A DNA stretch of 5,719 nucleotides from contig JAFOLN010000224.1 of assembly GCA_017419325.1 (NCBI GenBank), positions 1-5,719 of the forward strand. Reading direction: 5' to 3'. Origin of the DNA: Clostridia bacterium (GTDB lineage: Bacteria; Bacillota; Clostridia; Oscillospirales; RGIG577). The notes below the pieces were generated by a model. That model was given only the letters and a program-made list of their open reading frames with translations, searched no databases and was not told where the DNA came from. The position numbers and the translations under genes were made by a program. Shown in pieces: positions 1 through 5,692 of the stretch; position 1 is the stretch's first letter, and each line of letters starts with the position of its first letter.

Positions 1-1
1 C

Positions 2-268
2 TGCCCCATAATCTCGGAAAGCCCGCTTACGCTTGAATGCGTCGTAAAAAAGGTGGAGCGCCTCGGGAGCCACGATATGTTCATAGCCGAGATTTCGGCT
101 GTAAACGTGCAGGAGCGGTTCATCGACAAGAGCGGCAGGCTTCATATGGAGAGCATGAACCTTATGGCCTACGCCCACGGCGAATATTTTGAGCTCGGCA
201 GGCGGCGGGGACGCTTCGGGTTCAGCGTGAGAAAAAAAGATAATAAAGGGCGCAGGCGCGTTCGCTGA
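2..268 (+). CDS. Flavin reductase family protein, C-terminal part (5' end outside window)
   Basis: Open from the window edge to TGA at 266-268, giving the last 88 residues of a longer protein; the true start lies upstream. The visible part matches the C-terminal half of FMN-binding split-barrel flavin reductases of Clostridia: a CP(I)-S-L-ECVVKKVERLGSHDMFIAEI strand pair, then a HGEYFELG motif and an FGFSV(R/K)KK ending. Family members bind FMN as dimers in the cytoplasm and pass electrons from NAD(P)H to flavin or to partner proteins; the exact substrate cannot be told from this fragment. The very basic last ten residues look like an ordinary tail. There is no terminator between its stop codon and the next promoter, and its stop codon lies inside the first copy of the direct repeat at 266-286. 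The family call is recognition by motif; the specific role is unknown. Confidence 0.75.
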   Translation, partial: CPIISESPLTLECVVKKVERLGSHDMFIAEISAVNVQERFIDKSGRLHMESMNLMAYAHGEYFELGRRRGRFGFSVRKKDNKGRRRVR

Positions 269-286
269 CAGATTGTTGACAGATTG
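266..286 (+). repeat. 10-bp direct repeat over the -35 box of the acnA promoter
   Basis: TGACAGATTG occurs at 266-275 and again at 277-286, an offset of 11 bp, or about one helical turn. The second copy supplies most of the TTGACA -35 box at 276-281, and the first contains the upstream gene's stop codon. Two same-face half-sites over a -35 box are what a regulator binding as a tandem dimer would use. A simple local duplication is the alternative. No known regulator motif was recognised. Confidence 0.6.
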
Positions 287-304
287 AAGTAATAATTATA
301 CAAT
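276..304 (+). promoter_or_regulatory. Sigma-A type promoter of the acnA-icd-rex operon
   Basis: The -35 box TTGACA (276-281) is a perfect consensus match, followed by a 17-bp spacer and the -10 box TACAAT (299-304), five of six matching TATAAT. The surrounding 291-312 is AT-rich in an otherwise GC-rich window. Transcription should start near 311, leaving a leader of about 40 nt before the acnA start, too short for a riboswitch. No extended -10 TG is present. Confidence 0.8.
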
Positions 305-339
305 AGATATAAGCAGGCTTTTAACAAAGATAAGGGAAC

Positions 340-344
340 GGAGG
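340..344 (+). promoter_or_regulatory. Shine-Dalgarno site that decides the acnA start
   Basis: GGAGG lies only 2 nt before the ATG at 347 but 8 nt before the in-frame ATG at 353. The second spacing is the usual one, so 353 is preferred. A third in-frame ATG at 368 has a weaker GGGAGA upstream and cannot be excluded. Confidence 0.6.
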
Positions 345-352
345 ATATGAAT

Positions 353-2302
353 ATGGGAGACAGACCTATGAATCTTGCCGAAAAGATAATTTCGGCGCAT
401 CTCGTATCGGGAGAGATGGTGCCCGGCGAACAGATAGCCTTGAAAATAGATCAGACGCTTACACAGGACGCAACGGGCACTATGGCATATCTGCAGTTTC
501 AGGCCATGGATACGCCCCGCGTAAAGACGGAGCTGTCCGTTGCGTATATAGACCACAATACGCTGCAGTCGGGCTTTGAGAACGCCGACGACCACCGCTA
601 TATGCAGTCGGTAACGAAGAAGCACGGCATATACTTCTCGCGCCCCGGCAACGGCATCTGCCATCAGGTGCATCTTGAGCGCTTCGGAAAGCCGGGAAAG
701 ACGCTTCTCGGCAGCGATTCCCACACGCCCACCGGCGGCGGCATAGGAATGCTTGCAATGGGCGCGGGTGGTCTTGACGTGGCCGTTGCCATGGCTGGCG
801 GCGCCTACTATATAAATATGCCGAAGATCGTTCTCGTAAAGCTCACGGGCGAGCTTAACAAGTTCGTAAGCGCGAAGGACGTTATTCTGGAAGTTTTAAA
901 GATAATGAGCGTAAAGGGCGGCGTGGGCAGAATAATAGAATACGGCGGCCCCGGCGCGAAGACTCTTACGGTGCCCCAGAGAGCCACCATAACGAACATG
1001 GGCGCGGAGCTGGGCGCGACCACCTCCATATTCCCCAGCGACGAGTCGACGCGCCAGTTCTTAAAGGCGCAGGGACGCGAGGACGACTACATTCCGATAT
1101 TCCCCGACCCGGAGGCGCAGTACGACGAGGTAATAGAGATAGACCTCTCGAAAATAGTGCCCCAGGCGGCCATGCCCCACAGCCCCGACGCGGTAAAGAC
1201 CGTGGGCGACATAGGAAAGATTCATGTGGATCAGGTGTGCATAGGCTCCTGCACCAACTCGTCGTTCACCGACCTTATGACGGTGGCGAAAATGCTCAAG
1301 GGACGCACCATCGCGCCGAACATCTCGCTTTCCGTTTCCCCCGGCTCGAAGCAGGTTCTTAATATGCTTGCGAAGAACGGCGCGCTTTCCGATATAATTG
1401 ACGCGGGCGCGCGCGTGCTTGAATGCGCATGCGGCCCCTGCATCGGCATGGGATTCTCGCCCAACTCCGGCGGCGTTTCCGTGCGCACGTTCAACCGCAA
1501 CTTTGAGGGACGAAGCGGCACGAAGGACGCGAAAGTCTATCTCGTAAGCCCCGAAACGGCGGCGGCCACGGCTCTTATGGGCTACCTCTGCGACCCTAGA
1601 GACCTTGCGAAGTCGGTTTCCGTGCGCGGCATCGACATGCCCGACAGGTTCGCGGTGAACGACAATATGATAATACCCCCGGCGGGCGAGGAGGAGGCCG
1701 AGTCCGTTGAGGTAATCCTTGGCCCGAACATTAAGCCCTTCCCCTTAAATACCGCGCTGCCCGAGTCCATCGAAAAGCGCGAGGTGCTTCTTAAGACGGG
1801 CGACAACATTACGACCGACCATATAATGCCGGCGGGCGCAAAGATACTGCCGTACCGCTCGAACATTCCGTATTTGAGCCGGTTCTGCTTTGAGGTGGTA
1901 GACCCCACGTTCCCCGCAAGGGCAAAGAACGCGGGCGGCGGCTTTATTTTGGGCGGCTCCAACTACGGACAGGGCTCGTCCCGCGAGCACGCGGCTCTCG
2001 TTCCGCTGTATCTCGGCATAAAGGCCGTTATAGCAAAGAGCTTTGCCCGCATACACTGCGCAAATCTTATAAATTCGGGTATCCTTCCTTTGACGTTTAC
2101 AAATCCCGAAATTTATGATAAAATCGAAGAAGGCGACGAGCTTTCGATGCCCAATGTGCGCTATGAGATAGAAAACGGCGAGCAGGTGACCGTTATAAAC
2201 GAGACGCAGGCGTTCGAGTTTACGGCGGAGTGCGAGCTTTCCGAGCGTCAGAGGGCCATCATCCTTGCGGGCGGCGCGCTTAACTACGCAAAGCAGCAGT
2301 AA
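353..2302 (+). CDS. acnA: Aconitate hydratase (aconitase)
   Basis: Catalyses reversible isomerisation of citrate to isocitrate through cis-aconitate with a [4Fe-4S] cluster, in the cytoplasm. The 649-residue product has the LeuC-like three-domain core followed by the swivel domain in one chain, the short Aquifex/clostridial/mitochondrial-like form rather than the roughly 900-residue AcnA of E. coli. Visible motifs: DQTLTQDATGTMA near the N-terminus, GSDSHTPTGGG from residue 120, cluster ligand Cys300 in SCTNSS, the other two ligands Cys360 and Cys363 in ACGPC, GDNITTDHI opening the swivel domain, and the substrate-binding GSSREH loop with Arg544. All catalytic landmarks are intact. Two extra cysteines, 296 and 358, sit beside the ligands. 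It is the first gene after the promoter; icd follows 36 nt later, which supports aconitase over homoaconitase or isopropylmalate isomerase. The start at 353 rests on the GGAGG spacing; 347 would add two residues. Confidence 0.95.
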   Translation: MGDRPMNLAEKIISAHLVSGEMVPGEQIALKIDQTLTQDATGTMAYLQFQAMDTPRVKTELSVAYIDHNTLQSGFENADDHRYMQSVTKKHGIYFSRPGNGICHQVHLERFGKPGKTLLGSDSHTPTGGGIGMLAMGAGGLDVAVAMAGGAYYINMPKIVLVKLTGELNKFVSAKDVILEVLKIMSVKGGVGRIIEYGGPGAKTLTVPQRATITNMGAELGATTSIFPSDESTRQFLKAQGREDDYIPIFPDPEAQYDEVIEIDLSKIVPQAAMPHSPDAVKTVGDIGKIHVDQVCIGSCTNSSFTDLMTVAKMLKGRTIAPNISLSVSPGSKQVLNMLAKNGALSDIIDAGARVLECACGPCIGMGFSPNSGGVSVRTFNRNFEGRSGTKDAKVYLVSPETAAATALMGYLCDPRDLAKSVSVRGIDMPDRFAVNDNMIIPPAGEEEAESVEVILGPNIKPFPLNTALPESIEKREVLLKTGDNITTDHIMPAGAKILPYRSNIPYLSRFCFEVVDPTFPARAKNAGGGFILGGSNYGQGSSREHAALVPLYLGIKAVIAKSFARIHCANLINSGILPLTFTNPEIYDKIEEGDELSMPNVRYEIENGEQVTVINETQAFEFTAECELSERQRAIILAGGALNYAKQQ

Positions 2303-2338
2303 TAAAAAAATTGTACATAATACATCGGGAGAGATAAA

Positions 2339-3502
2339 ATGACAAATCAACAGATCAAGGCAGCCACCGAAAAATTTGAAGCGCTTTTAAGAGAACAGCT
2401 TAAGCGTGTTGACGAGATAAACGCCGCGGGCGACTTTCTTGACTACTCGAAGCTTGAGACGCTCATCATCGGCGTTGTGGGCGGCGACGGCATAGGCCCC
2501 GCAATAACGCATCAGGGAAGAAGAGTGCTTGAGTATCTTTTAAAGGAAGAGATTAAGGCCGGCAAAGTGGAGATACGCGATATAGAGGGCTGCACCATAG
2601 AGAACCGCGCGGCGAAAAATCAGGCGCTGCCGGACGAGGTGCTCACAGAGCTTAAAAAGTGCCACGTTATCTTAAAGGGCCCCACCACCACGCCGAGAAA
2701 GGGCGACGAATGGCCCAACATAGAAAGCGCTAATGTTGCAATGAGAAAGGCGCTCGATCTGTTTGCGAACGTGCGTCCCGTAAAGGTGCCGTCTCTGGGC
2801 ATTGACTGGACGTTCTTCAGAGAGAACACCGAGGGCGCGTATGCCGTGGGCTCGAAGGGCGTTCACGTAAACGACGACCTGGCCATAGACTTCGTTGTTA
2901 CCACCACCGAGGGCACCGAGAGAATCGCGCGCCTTGCGTATGAATTTGCGAAGAACAACCATAAATCCCGCGTGTCCATCGTTACGAAGGCTAACGTAAT
3001 AAAGACGACGGACGGAAAGTTTTTGGACCTTTGCCGCAAGGTTGCGGCGGAGTATCCCGACATAGAGACGGACGACTGGTACATCGACATCATGACGGCG
3101 AAGCTCGTTGACGAGAAGCGCCGCCGCGACTTCAGAGTATTCATCCTGCCGAACCTTTACGGCGACATCATAACCGACGAAGCGGCCGAGTTCCAGGGCG
3201 GCGTGGGTACCGCGGGAAGCGCCAACATCGGCAAGAGATACGCCATGTTCGAAGCGATACACGGTTCGGCTCCGCGAATGGTGAAGGAGGGGCGCGAAAA
3301 GTACGCCGACCCCTGCTCCGTTCTCAGGGCGGCGGTCATGCTCCTTAACCACATAGGCTACAACGACAGGGCGGCGCGTCTTGAGCGCGCGCTCGACATA
3401 TGCATGTACGAGGAAAAGAAGCTTGTTATGACGGGACGCGACACCGGCGCGACCTGCGAGGAGTTTTCCGATTACGTCATGGAGACGGTAAGCAAGCTGT
3501 GA
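2339..3502 (+). CDS. icd: Isocitrate dehydrogenase (isocitrate/isopropylmalate dehydrogenase family)
   Basis: Oxidatively decarboxylates isocitrate to 2-oxoglutarate, the step after aconitase. The 387-residue protein aligns by eye with the E. coli enzyme. The isocitrate-phosphate contacts are Ser130, Asn132, Arg136 and Arg146 with the same spacing as S113/N115/R119/R129. Arg161 and Tyr168 match R153/Y160, Lys217 matches K230, and the metal aspartates are Asp250 (YID), Asp276 and Asp280 (NLYGDIITD). The Ser/Asn pair argues against isopropylmalate dehydrogenase. Two oddities: about 40 helical, charged residues precede the first strand (GVVGGDGIGPAI), and the cofactor loop after HGSAP (308-312) carries Arg313-Met314 and is three residues longer than in E. 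coli, so NAD versus NADP use is unclear. I recall close clostridial homologues sharing both traits. GGGAGAG at 2327-2333 precedes the ATG; rex follows 31 nt after the stop. Confidence 0.9.
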   Translation: MTNQQIKAATEKFEALLREQLKRVDEINAAGDFLDYSKLETLIIGVVGGDGIGPAITHQGRRVLEYLLKEEIKAGKVEIRDIEGCTIENRAAKNQALPDEVLTELKKCHVILKGPTTTPRKGDEWPNIESANVAMRKALDLFANVRPVKVPSLGIDWTFFRENTEGAYAVGSKGVHVNDDLAIDFVVTTTEGTERIARLAYEFAKNNHKSRVSIVTKANVIKTTDGKFLDLCRKVAAEYPDIETDDWYIDIMTAKLVDEKRRRDFRVFILPNLYGDIITDEAAEFQGGVGTAGSANIGKRYAMFEAIHGSAPRMVKEGREKYADPCSVLRAAVMLLNHIGYNDRAARLERALDICMYEEKKLVMTGRDTGATCEEFSDYVMETVSKL

Positions 3503-3533
3503 TGCCTTTTTCAATACAAAAGAGGTGATATGA

Positions 3534-4169
3534 ATGGAAAAAAAGCCTATATCGACGCTTGTCATAAGACGACTGCCGAGATATTACAGATATCTTGAGG
3601 AGCTTATGCAGAAGGGCGTTACAAAAATATCTTCCACCGAGCTGGGAAAGCGCATGGGCACGACGGCCTCTCAGATACGTCAGGACCTTAACTGCTTCGG
3701 CGGCTTCGGTCAGCAGGGCTACGGCTACAACGTGGTGCTTCTTCATGACAAGATAGGCTCCATACTGGGGCTGGACATCGCGAAGAACGCCGTTATGATA
3801 GGCGCGGGCAACCTGGGTCATGCTCTTGGCGCGAATATGGACATGAAGCCGCTGGGCTTCAATCTCGCGCGCATCTTCGACATAAATCCCAAGATAGTCG
3901 GCAAGACCATAGGCAATGTGGAGGTGGCCCATATAGACACGCTGGAGGACTTCGCGTCCTCGGTGAACGTGGACATAGCCATTCTTACGCTTCCGAAGGC
4001 GGCCACGGCTCCCATGATTGCGAAGCTGGACGGCCTCGGCATCAAGGCCATATGGAATTTTTCCAACGAGGACATCGAGGTGCCGGGGATGATAGTTGAG
4101 AACGTCCACTTAAGCGACAGCCTTATGACGCTATCGTACAGAGTTGCGGAAGGAAAGCGTCCGGAATAA
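3534..4169 (+). CDS. rex: Redox-sensing transcriptional repressor Rex
   Basis: Rex dimers bind operators when NAD+ is high and let go when NADH rises, derepressing fermentation and NADH-reoxidation genes. The 211-residue product has the normal family length. Residues 1 to about 80 form the winged-helix domain, with recognition helix and wing in SQIRQDLNCFGGFGQQGYGY, a form typical of Clostridia. The Rossmann domain follows with GAGNLG (Gly90, Gly92, Gly95) for the dinucleotide pyrophosphate and Asp116 in IFDINP for the adenosine ribose. The C-terminal LSDSLMTLSY helix is the domain-swapped dimer segment. The start is fixed by AGAGGTGAT at 3521-3529, a strong Shine-Dalgarno match with normal spacing; an ATG at 3530 overlaps it out of frame and is too close to the site. 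The gene lies 31 nt after icd, with no terminator or promoter visible between, so it is probably cotranscribed with acnA-icd and may regulate them, which remains inference. Confidence 0.95.
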   Translation: MEKKPISTLVIRRLPRYYRYLEELMQKGVTKISSTELGKRMGTTASQIRQDLNCFGGFGQQGYGYNVVLLHDKIGSILGLDIAKNAVMIGAGNLGHALGANMDMKPLGFNLARIFDINPKIVGKTIGNVEVAHIDTLEDFASSVNVDIAILTLPKAATAPMIAKLDGLGIKAIWNFSNEDIEVPGMIVENVHLSDSLMTLSYRVAEGKRPE

Positions 4170-4206
4170 TCCGGTCGGGCGCGAATATATTATAAAAAAG
4201 AGTCAT

Positions 4207-4231
4207 GCGACGCGGTCAAAACCCGCGTCGC
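4207..4231 (+). other. GC-rich hairpin between rex and the CDF transporter gene
   Basis: GCGACGCGG (4207-4215) pairs perfectly with CCGCGTCGC (4223-4231) around a 7-nt loop. On the plus strand only TTT follows, so it is a weak intrinsic terminator at best; an A-run at 4194-4199 precedes it. It could attenuate rex readthrough, protect a processed 3' end, or be a leader hairpin of the transporter message, since the Shine-Dalgarno begins 10 nt later. It ends before the ribosome site and does not hide it. Confidence 0.6.
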
Positions 4232-4240
4232 TTTGCATAT

Positions 4241-4245
4241 GGAGG
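4241..4245 (+). promoter_or_regulatory. Shine-Dalgarno site that decides the transporter start
   Basis: GGAGG is followed by 5 nt and then ATG at 4251. Earlier in-frame candidates, TTG at 4233 and ATG at 4239, lie before or overlap this site and have no ribosome site of their own, so translation should begin at 4251. Confidence 0.75.
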
Positions 4246-4250
4246 CGGTT

Positions 4251-5417
4251 ATGACCGACTTACTCATAAGGACTTTTATTAAAAACGCCGACGATATAAA
4301 CGACCCGCTCGTGCGCTCCCGCTACGGCGCGCTTTCGGGGGGCGCGGGCATTGTGCTCAATATACTTCTCTTTGTTATGAAGCTTGTATTGGGCTTTTTC
4401 ACCGCGTCCGTTGCCATAACGGCGGACGCCTTCAACAACCTGTCGGACGCGGGCTCCTCCGTTGTCATGCTGGTGGGCTTCAAGCTGTCCGCCGCGCCCG
4501 CCGACAAGGCGCATCCCTTCGGCCACGGGCGAATTGAGTATATAAGCGGGTTTCTTATCTCCGTTGCCATAATGATTCTTGGCGTGGAGTTCATAAAAAC
4601 GTCGTGGGAGCGGATTATGGAGCCCGCCGAGGTGAGCATATCGGCGGTGACGCTCGTTATCCTTGCGGCCTCGGTAATACTCAAGCTTTGGATGTACGCA
4701 TTCAATAGGAAGCTTGGCGGGCGCATAAACTCGGGCGCCATGAAAACTGCGGCGGCGGACGCTCTGTCCGACGCGGCGGCCACCGCGGCGGTGCTTATAG
4801 GCACCGTGGCGGGTCATTACGCGGGAGTGCCTTTGGACGGATATCTCGGTATCGCGGTGGCGGCGTTCATACTCTTTACCGGGTTCAATACCGCCCGCGA
4901 GAACGTAAGCTCCATGATAGGCGCGCCGCCGGACGGGGAGCTTGTGGGTCATATAAGGGAGGAGGCCGCGGCGTTCCCGGAGATACTGGGCATCCACGAC
5001 CTTGTTGTTCACAATTACGGCCCCGGTCACGTTATGATCTCGTTTCACGCGGAGGTGGCCTGCGACGGCGATATAATAAAGCTTCACGAGGCGATAGACG
5101 CGCTTGAGCTCAGGCTCCGTGAGAAATACGGGGCCGTGGCCACGATACACATGGACCCCATCGTTACGGACGACAAGTATACGTCCGGGAAGAAGGCGGA
5201 GGCGGAGAGGCTTGTTTCGGCGATAGACGAACGGCTTACGATACACGACTTTCGCGTGGTGCGAACGGCGGAGTATACCCGCCTTGTGTTCGACGTGCTG
5301 ATGCCGTATGGGTTCAAGATGACGCCCGGGGAGCTTGAAACAAGGATAGAGGCGGCAGTGCGGGAGGCGGATCCCGCGTGCCGTGCGCGTGTACACGCGG
5401 AGCATTCGTATATTTAG
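4251..5417 (+). CDS. Cation diffusion facilitator transporter, MntE-like (probable Mn2+ exporter)
   Basis: A 388-residue inner-membrane metal/proton antiporter of the CDF family. Six membrane segments are visible at roughly 31-50, 53-78, 97-115, 128-150, 168-190 and 196-212. The transport-site residues, aligned by eye with E. coli YiiP, are Asn62 and Asp66 in TM2 (NxxxD) and Asp170 and Asp174 in TM5 (DxxxD). Zinc exporters have His in TM5; the N-D/D-D set is what I recall for streptococcal MntE, so Mn2+ export is the best guess, with Fe2+ or others possible. The cytoplasmic ferredoxin-like domain keeps His249, His266, His279, His300 and Asp302, matching YiiP H232, H248, H261, H283 and D285. 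A second, similar domain (about 329-388) follows, making it some 85-90 residues longer than YiiP, a length I recall for MntE too. The stop codon touches a GC hairpin and a strong terminator follows. Family call is firm; metal is inferred. Confidence 0.9.
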   Translation: MTDLLIRTFIKNADDINDPLVRSRYGALSGGAGIVLNILLFVMKLVLGFFTASVAITADAFNNLSDAGSSVVMLVGFKLSAAPADKAHPFGHGRIEYISGFLISVAIMILGVEFIKTSWERIMEPAEVSISAVTLVILAASVILKLWMYAFNRKLGGRINSGAMKTAAADALSDAAATAAVLIGTVAGHYAGVPLDGYLGIAVAAFILFTGFNTARENVSSMIGAPPDGELVGHIREEAAAFPEILGIHDLVVHNYGPGHVMISFHAEVACDGDIIKLHEAIDALELRLREKYGAVATIHMDPIVTDDKYTSGKKAEAERLVSAIDERLTIHDFRVVRTAEYTRLVFDVLMPYGFKMTPGELETRIEAAVREADPACRARVHAEHSYI

Positions 5418-5436
5418 GCGGGGGGTGCCCCCCGCC
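5417..5436 (+). other. Perfect GC hairpin overlapping the transporter stop codon
   Basis: GGCGGGGGG (5417-5425) and CCCCCCGCC (5428-5436) form a perfect 9-bp inverted repeat with TG between; in RNA the inner pair would open to give a 4-nt loop. The last base of the stop codon TAG is its first base. No T-run follows, so by itself it is not an intrinsic terminator; 3'-end protection or a REP-like element are possible roles. Confidence 0.65.
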
Positions 5437-5442
5437 GCCCCC

Positions 5443-5489
5443 TGCACGGCATTCTGAGGCGTGAGCCGAAGAATATCGTGCGTTTTTTT
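5443..5489 (+). terminator. Rho-independent terminator after the transporter gene
   Basis: A long hairpin is followed by seven Ts (5483-5489). The stem is GCACG (5444-5448) with CGTGC (5477-5481), a G-U/C-A step (5449-5450 with 5475-5476), ATTCT (5451-5455) with AGAAT (5470-5474), a GA/GA tandem mismatch (5456-5457 with 5468-5469), GGC with GCC, and a GTGA loop of the GNRA type (5461-5464). Orientation fits the end of the transporter transcript, 25 nt after its stop. The ATTCTGAG...GAAGAAT core resembles a widely scattered intergenic motif I recall from Clostridia and other phyla. Confidence 0.85.
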
Positions 5490-5570
5490 AAGCTGCGGTT
5501 TAGTGCAGCATAACAATCAGCGGGAACCGAAGCGGATATCATTTTCAGACACGCTGTTTCTGAAGACTTT

Positions 5571-5590
5571 AAAACGGCTTTTGCTGTTTT
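5571..5590 (+). terminator. Possible weak second terminator
   Basis: An 8-bp stem with one G-U pair, a TTTT loop, A-run on the 5' arm and T-run on the 3' arm that extends to 5591. It has the form of a short bidirectional intrinsic terminator, but only four GC-type pairs or wobble pairs hold the middle, so it would be weak. It could back up the stronger terminator at 5443-5489 or serve a minus-strand gene to the right of the window. Confidence 0.35.
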
Positions 5591-5592
5591 TA

Positions 5593-5612
5593 TAAGCAGA
5601 AAGTTCTGCTTA
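5593..5612. repeat. Perfect 9-bp inverted repeat
   Basis: TAAGCAGAA (5593-5601) is mirrored by TTCTGCTTA (5604-5612) with AG between. In RNA about seven pairs with a 6-nt loop would form. A T-rich stretch starts several bases later (5618-5629), too far for a textbook terminator. As DNA it is an almost perfect palindrome that a dimeric protein could bind. Confidence 0.6.
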
Positions 5613-5626
5613 AACATATTTTCTTT

Positions 5627-5645
5627 TTTAGAACTTCGTTCTAAA
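5627..5645. repeat. Perfect 8-bp inverted repeat
   Basis: TTTAGAAC (5627-5634) is mirrored by GTTCTAAA (5638-5645) around TTC. It is preceded by a T-run and followed directly by the second copy of AAGACTTT. Function unknown. Confidence 0.6.
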
Positions 5646-5670
5646 GACTTTGGTCGCCTGCCGGCGGGGC

Positions 5671-5692
5671 CTACTTTTGTAACCAAAAGTAG
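5671..5692. repeat. Perfect 9-bp inverted repeat, likely a dispersed intergenic element
   Basis: CTACTTTTG (5671-5679) is mirrored by CAAAAGTAG (5684-5692) around TAAC. I recall very similar CTACTTTTG...CAAAAGTAG palindromes next to GGCGGGGC in many bacterial intergenic regions, often mis-annotated as small proteins reading LLLVTKVG on the other strand. Here that reading also exists. The role of the element is unknown. Confidence 0.6.

Noticed and set aside
269..352. Canonical Rex operator in the acnA leader
   Set aside because: No 18-bp TTGTTAA-N4-TTAACAA type palindrome is present; the best contiguous windows match only one arm.
2303..2338. Internal promoter between acnA and icd (TTGTAC, CATAAT)
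   Set aside because: The two boxes almost touch, so the spacing is wrong for a sigma-A promoter; the AT-rich patch is more likely just spacer.
1745..2350. 201-codon minus-strand reading frame opposite the end of acnA
   Set aside because: No motif and no ribosome site; it lies opposite the conserved aconitase swivel domain.
2672..3565. 297-codon minus-strand reading frame opposite icd and the start of rex
   Set aside because: Same kind of antisense shadow, no motif; the plus strand encodes a fully conserved isocitrate dehydrogenase and Rex.
4170..4250. Manganese riboswitch (yybP-ykoY) before the transporter
   Set aside because: The 81-nt gap holds only a simple hairpin; the conserved loops of that riboswitch class are not visible and the space is short.
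4260..5516. 418-codon minus-strand reading frame opposite the transporter
   Set aside because: Composition is rich in His, Arg and Tyr with no recognisable motif; such long antisense frames arise from GC-biased codon use in the real gene. It also spans the terminator region.
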